From Massilia sp. CF038 (lineage in GTDB: Bacteria > Pseudomonadota > Gammaproteobacteria > Burkholderiales > Burkholderiaceae_D), in assembly GCF_900129765.1 (NCBI RefSeq), contig NZ_FQWU01000002.1:496001-560000 (forward strand): a stretch of 64,000 nucleotides of DNA, read 5' to 3'. Shown here one piece after another: positions 36,783-44,916 of the stretch (its first letter is position 1; each line of letters opens with the position of its first letter). Made by a program: the position numbers and the translations under genes. Below the pieces are notes generated by a model. The model was not told where the DNA came from. It did not search any database and saw only the letters and a program-made list of their open reading frames with translations.

Positions 36783-38003
36783 TTAATTCAGGACGGCAAT
36801 CTGACGCAAACCGCGCGAATAACTGGTGCTGCTCGGATTTTCCACAAACACGCAACGTTTGCCTGTCCGTTTGCAATGCTCCTTCACGCGCCAATAGGCG
36901 CCATGGCTGATGCAGCCGGTCTGGCAAATCACCAGGTCGGCCGCCGCCAGGTTCGCGTCCAGCGATTCGCTGCCCTGCTCCTGGCCGCCATCGTGGTGCG
37001 CAAAGCGGGCACCGGCTTCTTCGGTCATGCCGCGATAGCTGGGCACACTGGCGCTGCGGCCGCCGACGCAGAGGATGACTTTATCGGCAAGCACGACTGG
37101 ATCGACCGCATCGGCCGCAGCATCGTCGGCAAGGGCAGCTTGGGACTCCGCACGTTCGTCCTGCGCCGCGGCCAATTGGCGCGTGGCAGCGGCCAGCTGC
37201 TGGCGCAGCTGGGCGATCTGCTCATCGCGTTGGACCAGCCTCGCGCTGGACTGGTTCAGTTTTTCGCGCAGGCGCGCCCGGCTTTCCAGGTCTGGCACGC
37301 TGTCGTTTAATGCGTCCAGGCGCAACTGCATGACAGCCAACTGCTGATCGCGGCTGGCCAGATCAGCCCGCGCAGCCAGCCATTGGCCCTGCATCTGGGC
37401 CATTTCGCCCGCTTTTTCGGCCAGGGCGCGGGCGTGACGCTGCTGGTGCTGCGCCAGCTCCGCTGACAGCGCCGCGTGTTCTTCGTGCATCAATTGATAG
37501 CGCGCCAGGTCGATGCGGGTGACGGCACCGGCCTGATGCTGAATCATGTGCATCTCGCGCAGCACCGTATCCTGCACCCGGAAGTCGCTGCGCGGATGGG
37601 TGAGCGCGGCCCAAAAGGCGCCCGCGACATCGCCCTGCGCCGTGGCCTCGCGCCACAGCGCCATCACGGCGTCATCGCTGGCGGCCCGTCGGAAGCGGTG
37701 CAGTACTTGGGCGAAGCGCACGTCGAGTGCTTCCTGCAGCAAGTTCGACAAGCGATTGCGGCTGGCACACTCGGCCACCGCACCCACGTGAATTTCGTAA
37801 TCGTCGGCCAGGGTTTCGCCGCGCACGCCCTTGTTGACCAGTTTGCGCAGCAGCCCCAGGGGCAGACACACGCCAATCACGGGGCAATGCGTATTCGCGG
37901 GCAACTCCCACAAACGATAGCGGCGCGAGCCGGTCTTGGCCGGTGCCAGGCCGGTCTGCGCGAAAAACTGCGCCAGCGGCTGTTTACTGTCGTTGTCGCA
38001 CAT
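36783..38003 (-). CDS. DUF2325 protein with central coiled coil
   Basis: A 406-residue cytosolic protein. The first 160 residues are uncharacterised. A long coiled coil follows (about 165-295, many Gln/Arg/Ala heptads). The C-terminal DUF2325 domain (about 305-400) has VILCVGGRS, ADLVICQTGCISHGAYW and FVENPSSTS. The 'CVGG' loop and paired cysteines suggest a nucleotide- or metal-related Rossmann-like fold. It is 9 bases after a small CPEC-protein gene whose promoter has a Fur-box-like site, so iron response is likely. Confidence 0.85.
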   Translation of the reverse strand: MCDNDSKQPLAQFFAQTGLAPAKTGSRRYRLWELPANTHCPVIGVCLPLGLLRKLVNKGVRGETLADDYEIHVGAVAECASRNRLSNLLQEALDVRFAQVLHRFRRAASDDAVMALWREATAQGDVAGAFWAALTHPRSDFRVQDTVLREMHMIQHQAGAVTRIDLARYQLMHEEHAALSAELAQHQQRHARALAEKAGEMAQMQGQWLAARADLASRDQQLAVMQLRLDALNDSVPDLESRARLREKLNQSSARLVQRDEQIAQLRQQLAAATRQLAAAQDERAESQAALADDAAADAVDPVVLADKVILCVGGRSASVPSYRGMTEEAGARFAHHDGGQEQGSESLDANLAAADLVICQTGCISHGAYWRVKEHCKRTGKRCVFVENPSSTSYSRGLRQIAVLN

Positions 38004-38012
38004 GGCGCGCCC

Positions 38013-38288
38013 TTAGTGCAGCTTGGGACCCTGGCGGGCCGTGTCGATGGCCAGCGCTGCCGCTGCCGCCGCGCTCGTTTGCGCCACGTGATCCAGACGC
38101 GACTGCGCGGCGGTCACAATGTCAGCCAGGGAACGGAACGCGTCGGGCGTAAAACGCAGCGATACATGGCTGAGCGCCAGGTGCAGCACGCTGCATTCGG
38201 GACAAATACTCACCTGGCCAATGTTGCTGTCGGCGATGGTCAGTTGCTGGCAAGAGGCTTCAGGCGGTTCGGTATGTTTGCGCGACAC
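38013..38288 (-). CDS. Small CxxC-containing protein, first gene of a Fur-box operon
   Basis: A 91-residue protein with CPEC near residue 29 and an additional Cys13. The helical C-terminal half is rich in Ala. It may bind metal through CPEC, but two or three cysteines are too few for certainty. It is followed 9 bases later by the DUF2325 gene and preceded by a Fur-box-like sequence at 38361. No named family. Confidence 0.7.
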   Translation of the reverse strand: MSRKHTEPPEASCQQLTIADSNIGQVSICPECSVLHLALSHVSLRFTPDAFRSLADIVTAAQSRLDHVAQTSAAAAAALAIDTARQGPKLH

Positions 38289-38360
38289 AATGCGTCCTTG
38301 TAACAGGTGGGCATCGGCTGGCGGCGGCGGGCTATGCAGGAGTGAATGAATTCAGTATAA

Positions 38361-38381
38361 ACGAGAATCATTCGCATTTGC
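38361..38381. promoter_or_regulatory. Fur-box-like site upstream of the DUF2325 operon
   Basis: ACGAGAATCATTCGCATTTGC has the GAGAATCATTC core found in Fur boxes and resembles the site before the TonB receptor. It lies 73 bases upstream of the small CPEC-protein gene. Confidence 0.7.
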
Positions 38382-38404
38382 AAGTGCCACCTGATCGCTT
38401 GCGC

Positions 38405-40693
38405 TTAACCTTCTTGCGGGCCCTCGCCACCAGGGCTAGTACCTGGACCGCCACTGCGCGGGCCGCCCTGCCCTGGCTCACGGCGTCCGCCTTCGCGGCG
38501 GTTGCCGCCATTGTTGTTAATGCCGCCAAAGCGGTACGACAAGCCGATATACACAATGCGGCCATCGTAACGGCGCTCGCTTTGCTCATTGAGGTAGCTG
38601 GTATTGATGCGCGTGGCCATCTTGTTCGAGTCGAACAGGTCGGTCACATTCATCACCATGCTCAACTGCGGCGTCAAATTGTGCCGGTAGCTCATGTTGG
38701 CCGTGGTCTGCGGCTCGCGGTAACCCTGCGCGGTCAGCGTCTTGCCCTGCGTGTTCACGCTCAGCTGCATCGTATCCTTGGGGCTGAGGGTCAGGCTCAC
38801 CCGGCCGCGCAAGGTCAAGGCGGTCGCGTTGCGCACGGTAAGCAGGCCGGCACTGTCCACGCCGCGCTGTTCGCTCTGCGCCAGGTTGCCGCTGGTATTA
38901 AAGTTGAGCCAGGGCGTGAGCTTGCCGCTGAGCGAGAATTCGAGTCCGCCAGAGCGGCTGCTGCCCGCGTTTTCACGCGTGGTCAGCAACACCGTATCGC
39001 TGATGAAATAGCTGCGCTCGGAGATCAGATCCTTGTCCTTGCGGAAGTAGGCGCGCAAGTTCGTGTCGACCACACCGAACTTTGTCTCGTAACCCAGTTC
39101 AAACGAATCAGTCTCGGAAGGCCGCAGCTGCGGGTTGCCCGCCGAAACATTGAATTCATCGCGGTACACAATGAAAGGGTTCAAATCATTGCCATTCGGG
39201 CGGCGGATGCGGTGCGCGTAGCTAAAGCGCAGGTTGGCATTATCCGACGCTTTGTAGCTGACGAACATGCTGGGAATGTAGTTGATATAGCTGTTGCTCG
39301 CCGTGGTCCCATCGGTGATCTGCATCACATCGAGGTCAGTGTGCTCGACCCGCATGCCGCCCAGAATCCCCCAGCGTTCGTTCAGCCGATGCTGGTAGGA
39401 GCCGTACACGGCAAGGTTGCGTTCGTCGACTTCAAAGCGGTTGGTGCGGCCAGGGTTCACAACGCCGGCGCCGCTCAAGGGATCGATATCAAGATAACTG
39501 GTGTCAAAGCCGTTTTCGGTATCGGCAATCTTGAAGCCCGCTTTGACCAGGCCGCTCGCTGTGGGCCGTTCGTAGTCGCCGGTAAAGTCCGTGATGGCAT
39601 TGCGCGCGTCATTGTGCTGGCGGCTGCGTCGGTCCGGCAAGGCGGCACTGCTGCCGCTGTTGCCGTACACATTGTTGTAAGCGCTGTCGCTGACGTTGTC
39701 CTGAGAGGAAACGCGCAGGTCCAGTTTCAGGGTTTCGCCAGGCAGACTGCCTTTGCGATCCATGCGCAAACCCCAGCTGCGGTTGCTGCTCGCGCCGCTG
39801 CGTTCGCTGGTGCGCACATAATCGCGCAAGGCCGGATTGCCCTGATCGTCATACTGGTACAAGTCAGTGCCGTGCTGGTCGTTACCGCGCCGCATATAGC
39901 TCAGCTGCGCGCCAAACGCCGTCTTGTCATCGTAGTTGTACGTCACGCCGCCATTCAAACCGTGCGAATCGTTCAGGCCAGTCGATTGCGATTCCTGGCG
40001 GCTTGCACTGACGGCGCCAGTGGCAGGGTCGATGCGCTCGCGCTCGGTCAGCCCCACCGAATTGCGGCCATCGCGGCGGAAATTGATCCCGCCCTGGTAG
40101 CCCCATTTGCCTTCATGGTAGCTGCCCGACAGCGAGCCATTGCCGCGCCCGTTCGGCCCCGCATTCAAGTTGGCCACACCGGTGCCGCCAGGTGTGCGGT
40201 TGCGCCGCATCACCAGATTGAGAATCGGCCCGCCCCCACCTTCATTGCCAAACTGGGCACCGGGGTTGTTGATCACTTCAATCGATTCGATGTCCTGTGC
40301 CGGCATGGCATTGAGCGCGGCGCCACGGCCATCGCCCTGCAGCATGGCCGAAGGCTTGCCATCCACCAGAATCTGCACATTGGTGCTGCCGCGCAGACTG
40401 ACCGTGCCGTCCGGGTCCACCGTGACTGAGGGCACGTTGTTGAGCGCGTCCGCAGCCGAATTGTTGGTCGCGCCCACTTCGGCCTTCTGGTCATAGACCT
40501 GGCGGTCAATCCGGTTGGTGGGCCGCTCGGCCGTGACCGTGACCACGCCACTGACGGCGGGGGCCGCCTCAACGGGCTTGGCACCGGGTTCGGCCTGCGT
40601 TGGAGATTGGGCGGCGGCCACGCCGCTCCATGCCAGACAAGCGCCTGCGACAGCGCAGGCAAGGACGTTCTGACAGCTGGGGAAATTGATCAT
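38405..40693 (-). CDS. TonB-dependent outer-membrane receptor
   Basis: A 762-residue receptor, starting at ATG 40693 (a GTG six codons earlier is also possible). A signal peptide precedes a plug domain (about 50-160: ALNNVPSVTVDPDGTVSLRG, QILVDGKPSA) and a large beta-barrel. The tail is rich in Gly/Arg/Pro instead of the usual terminal aromatic, which is unusual. A Fur box lies upstream, so it probably takes up an iron chelate; the substrate is not shown. No transport partner genes are adjacent. Confidence 0.9.
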   Translation of the reverse strand: MINFPSCQNVLACAVAGACLAWSGVAAAQSPTQAEPGAKPVEAAPAVSGVVTVTAERPTNRIDRQVYDQKAEVGATNNSAADALNNVPSVTVDPDGTVSLRGSTNVQILVDGKPSAMLQGDGRGAALNAMPAQDIESIEVINNPGAQFGNEGGGGPILNLVMRRNRTPGGTGVANLNAGPNGRGNGSLSGSYHEGKWGYQGGINFRRDGRNSVGLTERERIDPATGAVSASRQESQSTGLNDSHGLNGGVTYNYDDKTAFGAQLSYMRRGNDQHGTDLYQYDDQGNPALRDYVRTSERSGASSNRSWGLRMDRKGSLPGETLKLDLRVSSQDNVSDSAYNNVYGNSGSSAALPDRRSRQHNDARNAITDFTGDYERPTASGLVKAGFKIADTENGFDTSYLDIDPLSGAGVVNPGRTNRFEVDERNLAVYGSYQHRLNERWGILGGMRVEHTDLDVMQITDGTTASNSYINYIPSMFVSYKASDNANLRFSYAHRIRRPNGNDLNPFIVYRDEFNVSAGNPQLRPSETDSFELGYETKFGVVDTNLRAYFRKDKDLISERSYFISDTVLLTTRENAGSSRSGGLEFSLSGKLTPWLNFNTSGNLAQSEQRGVDSAGLLTVRNATALTLRGRVSLTLSPKDTMQLSVNTQGKTLTAQGYREPQTTANMSYRHNLTPQLSMVMNVTDLFDSNKMATRINTSYLNEQSERRYDGRIVYIGLSYRFGGINNNGGNRREGGRREPGQGGPRSGGPGTSPGGEGPQEG

Positions 40694-40724
40694 GGGACAG
40701 AATGAAGGCACTAAAGCCTGAAAC

Positions 40725-40743
40725 GAGAATCATTCTTATTATC
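40725..40743. promoter_or_regulatory. Fur box upstream of the TonB receptor
   Basis: GAGAATCATTCTTATTATC matches 19-base Fur-box sequences closely. It lies 32 bases upstream of the receptor start, so it probably overlaps the promoter. Confidence 0.85.
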
Positions 40744-40963
40744 CCATGGTTGCCGCCAGAAAATAACTGCACCGCGGCGTTTGCACCCGACTTTACAAAA
40801 CTTTACCTCCCTCCCCCGCATTGCCCATCGGCGATGAGGAGATCGGCCGGAAGTGTTGCCATTACATCGGGCGCGTCCGCGACCTTGTTCTAGATCAGCA
40901 GTTAACCCTAAGGAATATGTTCTCCTGAAAATAGTTTCCCGACTTCTCCAAAGGATGAACATC

Positions 40964-42046
40964 ATGGCCAAGCCCAAGTTACGGTTCAATATTTTCCACA
41001 AGCTCTTGCTCACTTTGCTTGCCGTGTCGCTCATCCCGCTGCTGGCGTTCTGGCTGGTTGGCAGCATGCAAGTGCGCAAGGACATCAGCGCCAACATCGC
41101 GCACAACCTGGTCGCCACTGTGTCCGGCATTGCCGCCGGCATCAATAACTGGGACGACGCCAACGTGCGGGTCCTGCGCTCGGCCAGCAAGATTGACGAC
41201 ATCACCAGCATGGAACGGGCACGCCAGACGCCGGTGCTGCGCGCCTTTGGCGATACTTACGAATGGGCCTTCGTGGTCTACACCATGGACCACAATGGCG
41301 ACAATATTGCCCGCAGCGACGACAAGCCGCTCATTAACTTTGCTGACCGCAGCTACTTCAAAGGGGCCATGAAAGGCGAGCCGATCAGCCGCCAGGTTTT
41401 AATCAGCAAATCCACCGGCAAACCCGCGCTGACCGTCGCCGTACCGATTCGCAATGCCCTGGGCCAGCCAGCTGGCGTCATTGCCATGGCCATGAAACTG
41501 GATGACATTTCCAAGGTCATCAAGGACACCAAGATTGGCGACACCGGTTACGTACTGTTGATTGATGCCGACAACAAGGTCATTGCCACCGGGATGAAAG
41601 GCCAGCCCAGCGATGCCGTGCAGGACATGGGTAGCCATCCCGCCTTCAAGGTCGAAGGCATTAGCGATGCGCCCGCCATCTACCGCAAGGACGACGGCAA
41701 ACGCGTGATCGCCTACGTGCATAAACTCCCGCAGGGCTGGACCCTGATCGTGGAACAGGACTATGCTGAGGCCTATGCACCGCTGGAACGGCTGGAACTC
41801 GGTGCCCGCGTGCTGATCCTGGTAACCGGCGCGCTGGTGCTGATGATTGCCTCGCTGCTGGGCAAAGCGCTGACGCGCCCGATCAATCAGCTCATCAATG
41901 TGGCAGAGCAATTGAGCAAGGGACAGTTCCAGGATTCGATTCCCGAAACCGGCCGCGGCGATGAAATCGGCGCCCTGGCGCGCGCGATTGACCGCCTTGG
42001 CGTCAGTATCCGCATGGCGATGGAACGTCTGCGCAAAAAAGCCTGA
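40964..42046 (+). CDS. dCache-HAMP membrane sensor without output domain (module copy 2)
   Basis: A 360-residue paralogue of the protein at 32976. Start at 40964 (MAKPKLRFNIFHK) is supported by AAAGGA 8-9 bases upstream. Helix 1, a double-Cache domain (TYEW, ADRSYFKGAMKG, KSTGKPAL), helix 2 near 280-300, and HAMP (LTRPINQL ... GDEIGALARAIDRLG) follow the same order. It ends in RLRKKA just past HAMP, again with no output domain. A cytosolic PATAN-like gene lies 17 bases downstream. It is divergent from the iron-regulated TonB receptor. Confidence 0.9.
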   Translation: MAKPKLRFNIFHKLLLTLLAVSLIPLLAFWLVGSMQVRKDISANIAHNLVATVSGIAAGINNWDDANVRVLRSASKIDDITSMERARQTPVLRAFGDTYEWAFVVYTMDHNGDNIARSDDKPLINFADRSYFKGAMKGEPISRQVLISKSTGKPALTVAVPIRNALGQPAGVIAMAMKLDDISKVIKDTKIGDTGYVLLIDADNKVIATGMKGQPSDAVQDMGSHPAFKVEGISDAPAIYRKDDGKRVIAYVHKLPQGWTLIVEQDYAEAYAPLERLELGARVLILVTGALVLMIASLLGKALTRPINQLINVAEQLSKGQFQDSIPETGRGDEIGALARAIDRLGVSIRMAMERLRKKA

Positions 42047-42063
42047 CCTGAAGGAGATATCTC

Positions 42064-42624
42064 ATGGCACAGCAAGACTTGATTCCGTTTCGGCGCATTG
42101 TGGAGATGGTGCGCGACTTTTGCAGCCAGCGCCGCAGCGGTACCGTCTTCATTGTCAGCGAAGATAACCGGATGGCGCAGGTTCATCTGGACGGTGGCAA
42201 CATTGTTGCCCTGCTGTGCCGCGGGCGGCACGGTCAGGAAGCCGTGGCCGGCATGCGCACCATGCAGGCCGCACGCTTGCGCTTCGACGAAAGTGTCCGC
42301 GCGGTCAGTCACCCCGAGCCGGTCAACACGAATGAGGTGCTCGCTTCGCTGTGGGCCGGGGCAGCGGCACCGGCCGCCCCTGCCCTGGTCCCGGCGCCTG
42401 CCCAGCCGGCCAGTTCAGCCACCGTGACGGCGGTGCAAGCGGCCACACTGGAAAAGATTTTGATTCAGTACATCGGCCCGATGGGCGAAATTGTGTGCGC
42501 CGATCATCTGGCGCAGGCCGGCAATTTGAAAGCCTTGATCGCGGTGCTAGCTGACGAAGTGCCGGACAAGGCGCAAGCTGCGCTGTTCACGCGCGAGGCG
42601 AACCGGATGCTGGGGGTGGATTAG
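42064..42624 (+). CDS. PATAN/DUF4388-like cytosolic partner protein (module copy 2)
   Basis: A 186-residue paralogue of the protein at 34062, with AAGGAG upstream of its ATG. The conserved N-terminal block runs GTVFIVSEDNRMAQVHLDGG then ALLCRGRHG and GMRTMQAAR. An Ala/Pro-rich linker of about 30 residues differs from copy 1. The C-terminal part retains QYIGPMGEIVCAD and the following helical segment. No catalytic residues are seen. Confidence 0.8.
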   Translation: MAQQDLIPFRRIVEMVRDFCSQRRSGTVFIVSEDNRMAQVHLDGGNIVALLCRGRHGQEAVAGMRTMQAARLRFDESVRAVSHPEPVNTNEVLASLWAGAAAPAAPALVPAPAQPASSATVTAVQAATLEKILIQYIGPMGEIVCADHLAQAGNLKALIAVLADEVPDKAQAALFTREANRMLGVD

Positions 42625-42635
42625 GAGGCGGCGTC

Positions 42636-42791
42636 TCACGCGCCGGGCGCTGCCGGCCCGGCGCGCCGGCAACGGTCGGAGCAAAACTTCACGTTTTCCC
42701 AGTCGCGCTCCCACTTCTTGCGCCACGCGAATGGCAAGCCGCAGTGCGCGCAGATCTTGCTGGGTAAATCGGATTTTTTGCGCATTTTCAT
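42636..42791 (-). CDS. DUF2256-type zinc-ribbon-like small protein
   Basis: A 51-residue protein starting at 42791 with GGAAG upstream and ending at 42636. It contains CAHCGLPF and [13 protein letters not shown], giving paired cysteines CxxC ... CxxxC for zinc, plus KWERDW. This matches DUF2256, a conserved small-protein family of unknown function. It ends 11 bases from the convergent PATAN-like gene. Confidence 0.85.
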   Translation of the reverse strand: MKMRKKSDLPSKICAHCGLPFAWRKKWERDWENVKFCSDRCRRAGPAAPGA

Positions 42792-42853
42792 TGGCAACTT
42801 CCAAGGGGCGGATTCAGGCTTGAATGCCGCTCCGCCCCCCCACTACCAACAGA

Positions 42854-44647
42854 TCAATTGGCCGGACTGATGCGGAACCAGTTCAAGTTCCAGCCGCCAT
42901 TATTGACCTTGATGCCGAACTTGTGGGCGCCTGCCGTCAGTCGGACCGTGTGCCGGGCCGTGGCCCAGGTTTGCCAGCCGCCCGTTGCAGGGATGTTGAT
43001 GGCACCGTAAGACGGCGTTCCACCCGCTTCCTCGAAGCTCAGATTGCCGCCGCCGTTCAGGCTGGCATAACGGTATTCCACAACGTAATCGCCAGTGGCG
43101 GCAATGTTCACGCTGGGATAGGACATCCAGTCGCCGGCGTCGAGATAGCCGACATTCTGGCCGCCGCCTGCATCCGTGGTCGCTTCCAGCTGCACGCCGT
43201 TCATCACCAGAAAATCTTCTGCTTGCATGGTGATGGCATTACCCGGCGGCGTGACGCCATTCGCTTCAATTTTGAACCAGTTCAGGTTGAAGCCGCCCAC
43301 CTTGGCGCGAATCGCGATGTTCTGCTTGCCTGCGGCCAGCGTCACAACGTGGCTGACATTGGTCCAGGTTTGCCAGCCGCCGGTATTGGCCACATTCACG
43401 CTGCCAAACACGGGCGCGCCGCCACCCTGCTCAAGCTGGATCACTCCGGTACCCACTGTGCTGGCGACGCGGTACGTGACCTTGTAGCTGCCGGCCGTTG
43501 GCACGTTGACGCTGTACGTCATCCAGTCGCCGGTGTCGACGTAGCCCACGTTCTGCCCACCGCCGCTGTCGGTGGTCGTTTCAAGCTGCACGCCGGACAT
43601 GGCGCAGAAGGCTTCGGCCTGCACCGTGCCTGGGACGCTGGCGGTGTTGCAGCCAGGCGGCGGGGTCACGCCCGGCCAGTGCGAAATGATGTCTTTGGCT
43701 AAAGCGCCGGATGCCGTTAATTGGTTTGCCGCCCAGCCACCCGTGGCGCTGGCGCCCGGCACCAATGCCGATGCGCCCTCGGCCTTGTCGTTCAAGGCCC
43801 AGTTGGCGTTGCTGATATTGTTCTTCTTCATGAAGTCGACCCAGGCAGCGGTCTCGCCTGCGTTCACGGCGCCGTCGCCTGAGGCATCGACCGATCCCCA
43901 TTCGGTCACGAACAAGGCGATGCCGTTCTGCATTGCCGTGTTGGCCCAGTCGCGCAGGTATTGCCCGTGCGACCCTGCGTAAAAGTGCAAGGTGTAGGCG
44001 ATGTTCTTGTAACCGGTGATCGGATCGCGCGAGGCTTCATCCACTTTTTGCGACCACTGTGGCGTGCCAACAATGATCAGATTGTCCGGGTCGATCGCGC
44101 GGATGGCCCCGATCACCGCATTGGCGTAGGGCTTGATGGTACCGCTCCACGAGATCTGCAATGGCTCGTTGTAGATCTCGTAAATCACGTGCGGATTGTT
44201 GCCGTACGTGCGGGCCATTTCCTGGAAGAAGGCGACGGCCTGCCCCTGATATTGCTCGGCATGGTGGGTATGCCAGTCGATGATCACGTACATGTCGTTG
44301 GCAATGGCCGCATCCACCACGGCTTTGACCTTGGCCTTGTTACCGGCCGGGTCTTGCAGGTAACCACCGCTTTCTTCCACACCCATGGCGGCTCTCACGA
44401 TGCCCGACTTCCAGTCTTTCTTGAGCCAGGCGACGGTGCCCGCGTTGTAATACTTTTCCCCACCCCAGCCGTTGTTACCCCAGAACAGGCTATTGCCTGC
44501 GAAGCTGGCTTGCTGGCCGCCCGCGAGCACTTTGTTGCCGCTGACCGACAGGGGTTGCACGGCGCTGGCAGTGTGCAGCGAAGCGAGCACGGCGAAACCG
44601 ACGAACGCGGCGGCTTGCCGCAATGAATGCGTTGAAATAATTTTCAT
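42854..44647 (-). CDS. Secreted GH5 cellulase-type endoglucanase with two CBM6 modules
   Basis: A 597-residue enzyme with a signal peptide (about 1-29). The GH5 domain (about 30-330) has the acid/base Glu161 in IYNEPL and the nucleophile Glu249 in FVTEWGS. Two CBM6-like modules follow, at about 342-460 and 470-597, each starting AExFxxMxGVQLExTTD and with repeated DTGDW / DAGDW blocks; they are similar to each other, so a tandem duplication. It should cleave beta-1,4-glucan or related glycans outside the cell. A LacI-type palindrome lies upstream. Confidence 0.93.
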   Translation of the reverse strand: MKIISTHSLRQAAAFVGFAVLASLHTASAVQPLSVSGNKVLAGGQQASFAGNSLFWGNNGWGGEKYYNAGTVAWLKKDWKSGIVRAAMGVEESGGYLQDPAGNKAKVKAVVDAAIANDMYVIIDWHTHHAEQYQGQAVAFFQEMARTYGNNPHVIYEIYNEPLQISWSGTIKPYANAVIGAIRAIDPDNLIIVGTPQWSQKVDEASRDPITGYKNIAYTLHFYAGSHGQYLRDWANTAMQNGIALFVTEWGSVDASGDGAVNAGETAAWVDFMKKNNISNANWALNDKAEGASALVPGASATGGWAANQLTASGALAKDIISHWPGVTPPPGCNTASVPGTVQAEAFCAMSGVQLETTTDSGGGQNVGYVDTGDWMTYSVNVPTAGSYKVTYRVASTVGTGVIQLEQGGGAPVFGSVNVANTGGWQTWTNVSHVVTLAAGKQNIAIRAKVGGFNLNWFKIEANGVTPPGNAITMQAEDFLVMNGVQLEATTDAGGGQNVGYLDAGDWMSYPSVNIAATGDYVVEYRYASLNGGGNLSFEEAGGTPSYGAINIPATGGWQTWATARHTVRLTAGAHKFGIKVNNGGWNLNWFRISPAN

Positions 44648-44730
44648 GTCTCGACCTTTCTAAGAATTGGAATACGACAGAGAGTGCGCATCGACGGCGC
44701 TTATCCCTCATGATTACGTTGATGTTGATA

Positions 44731-44744
44731 TGAAAACGATTTCA
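44731..44744. promoter_or_regulatory. LacI-type operator upstream of the GH5 gene
   Basis: TGAAAACGATTTCA has exact outer arms (TGAAA/TTTCA) around ACGA. It resembles the site TGAAAGCGCTTTCA before the GH16 gene. It lies 83 bases upstream of the GH5 start. Confidence 0.62.
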
Positions 44745-44916
44745 GATATTACACGTATTTATGCTCGCCAAAAGCATTTTTTGTAACATTGTTTTTTTAT
44801 TAGACATGCATTCCAGACAATGGAATGAGATCGATGCGCATGGCCTGACCATGGCGAGGGGGCGATGTACAGGCAGCGCGCGAGAATGCGCGCCGCCTTC
44901 AATTCAACAACTTTGC

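Noticed and set aside
38342-40429. 695-codon plus-strand open frame
   Set aside because: Antisense of the TonB receptor. No domain; the receptor has a clear plug and Fur box.
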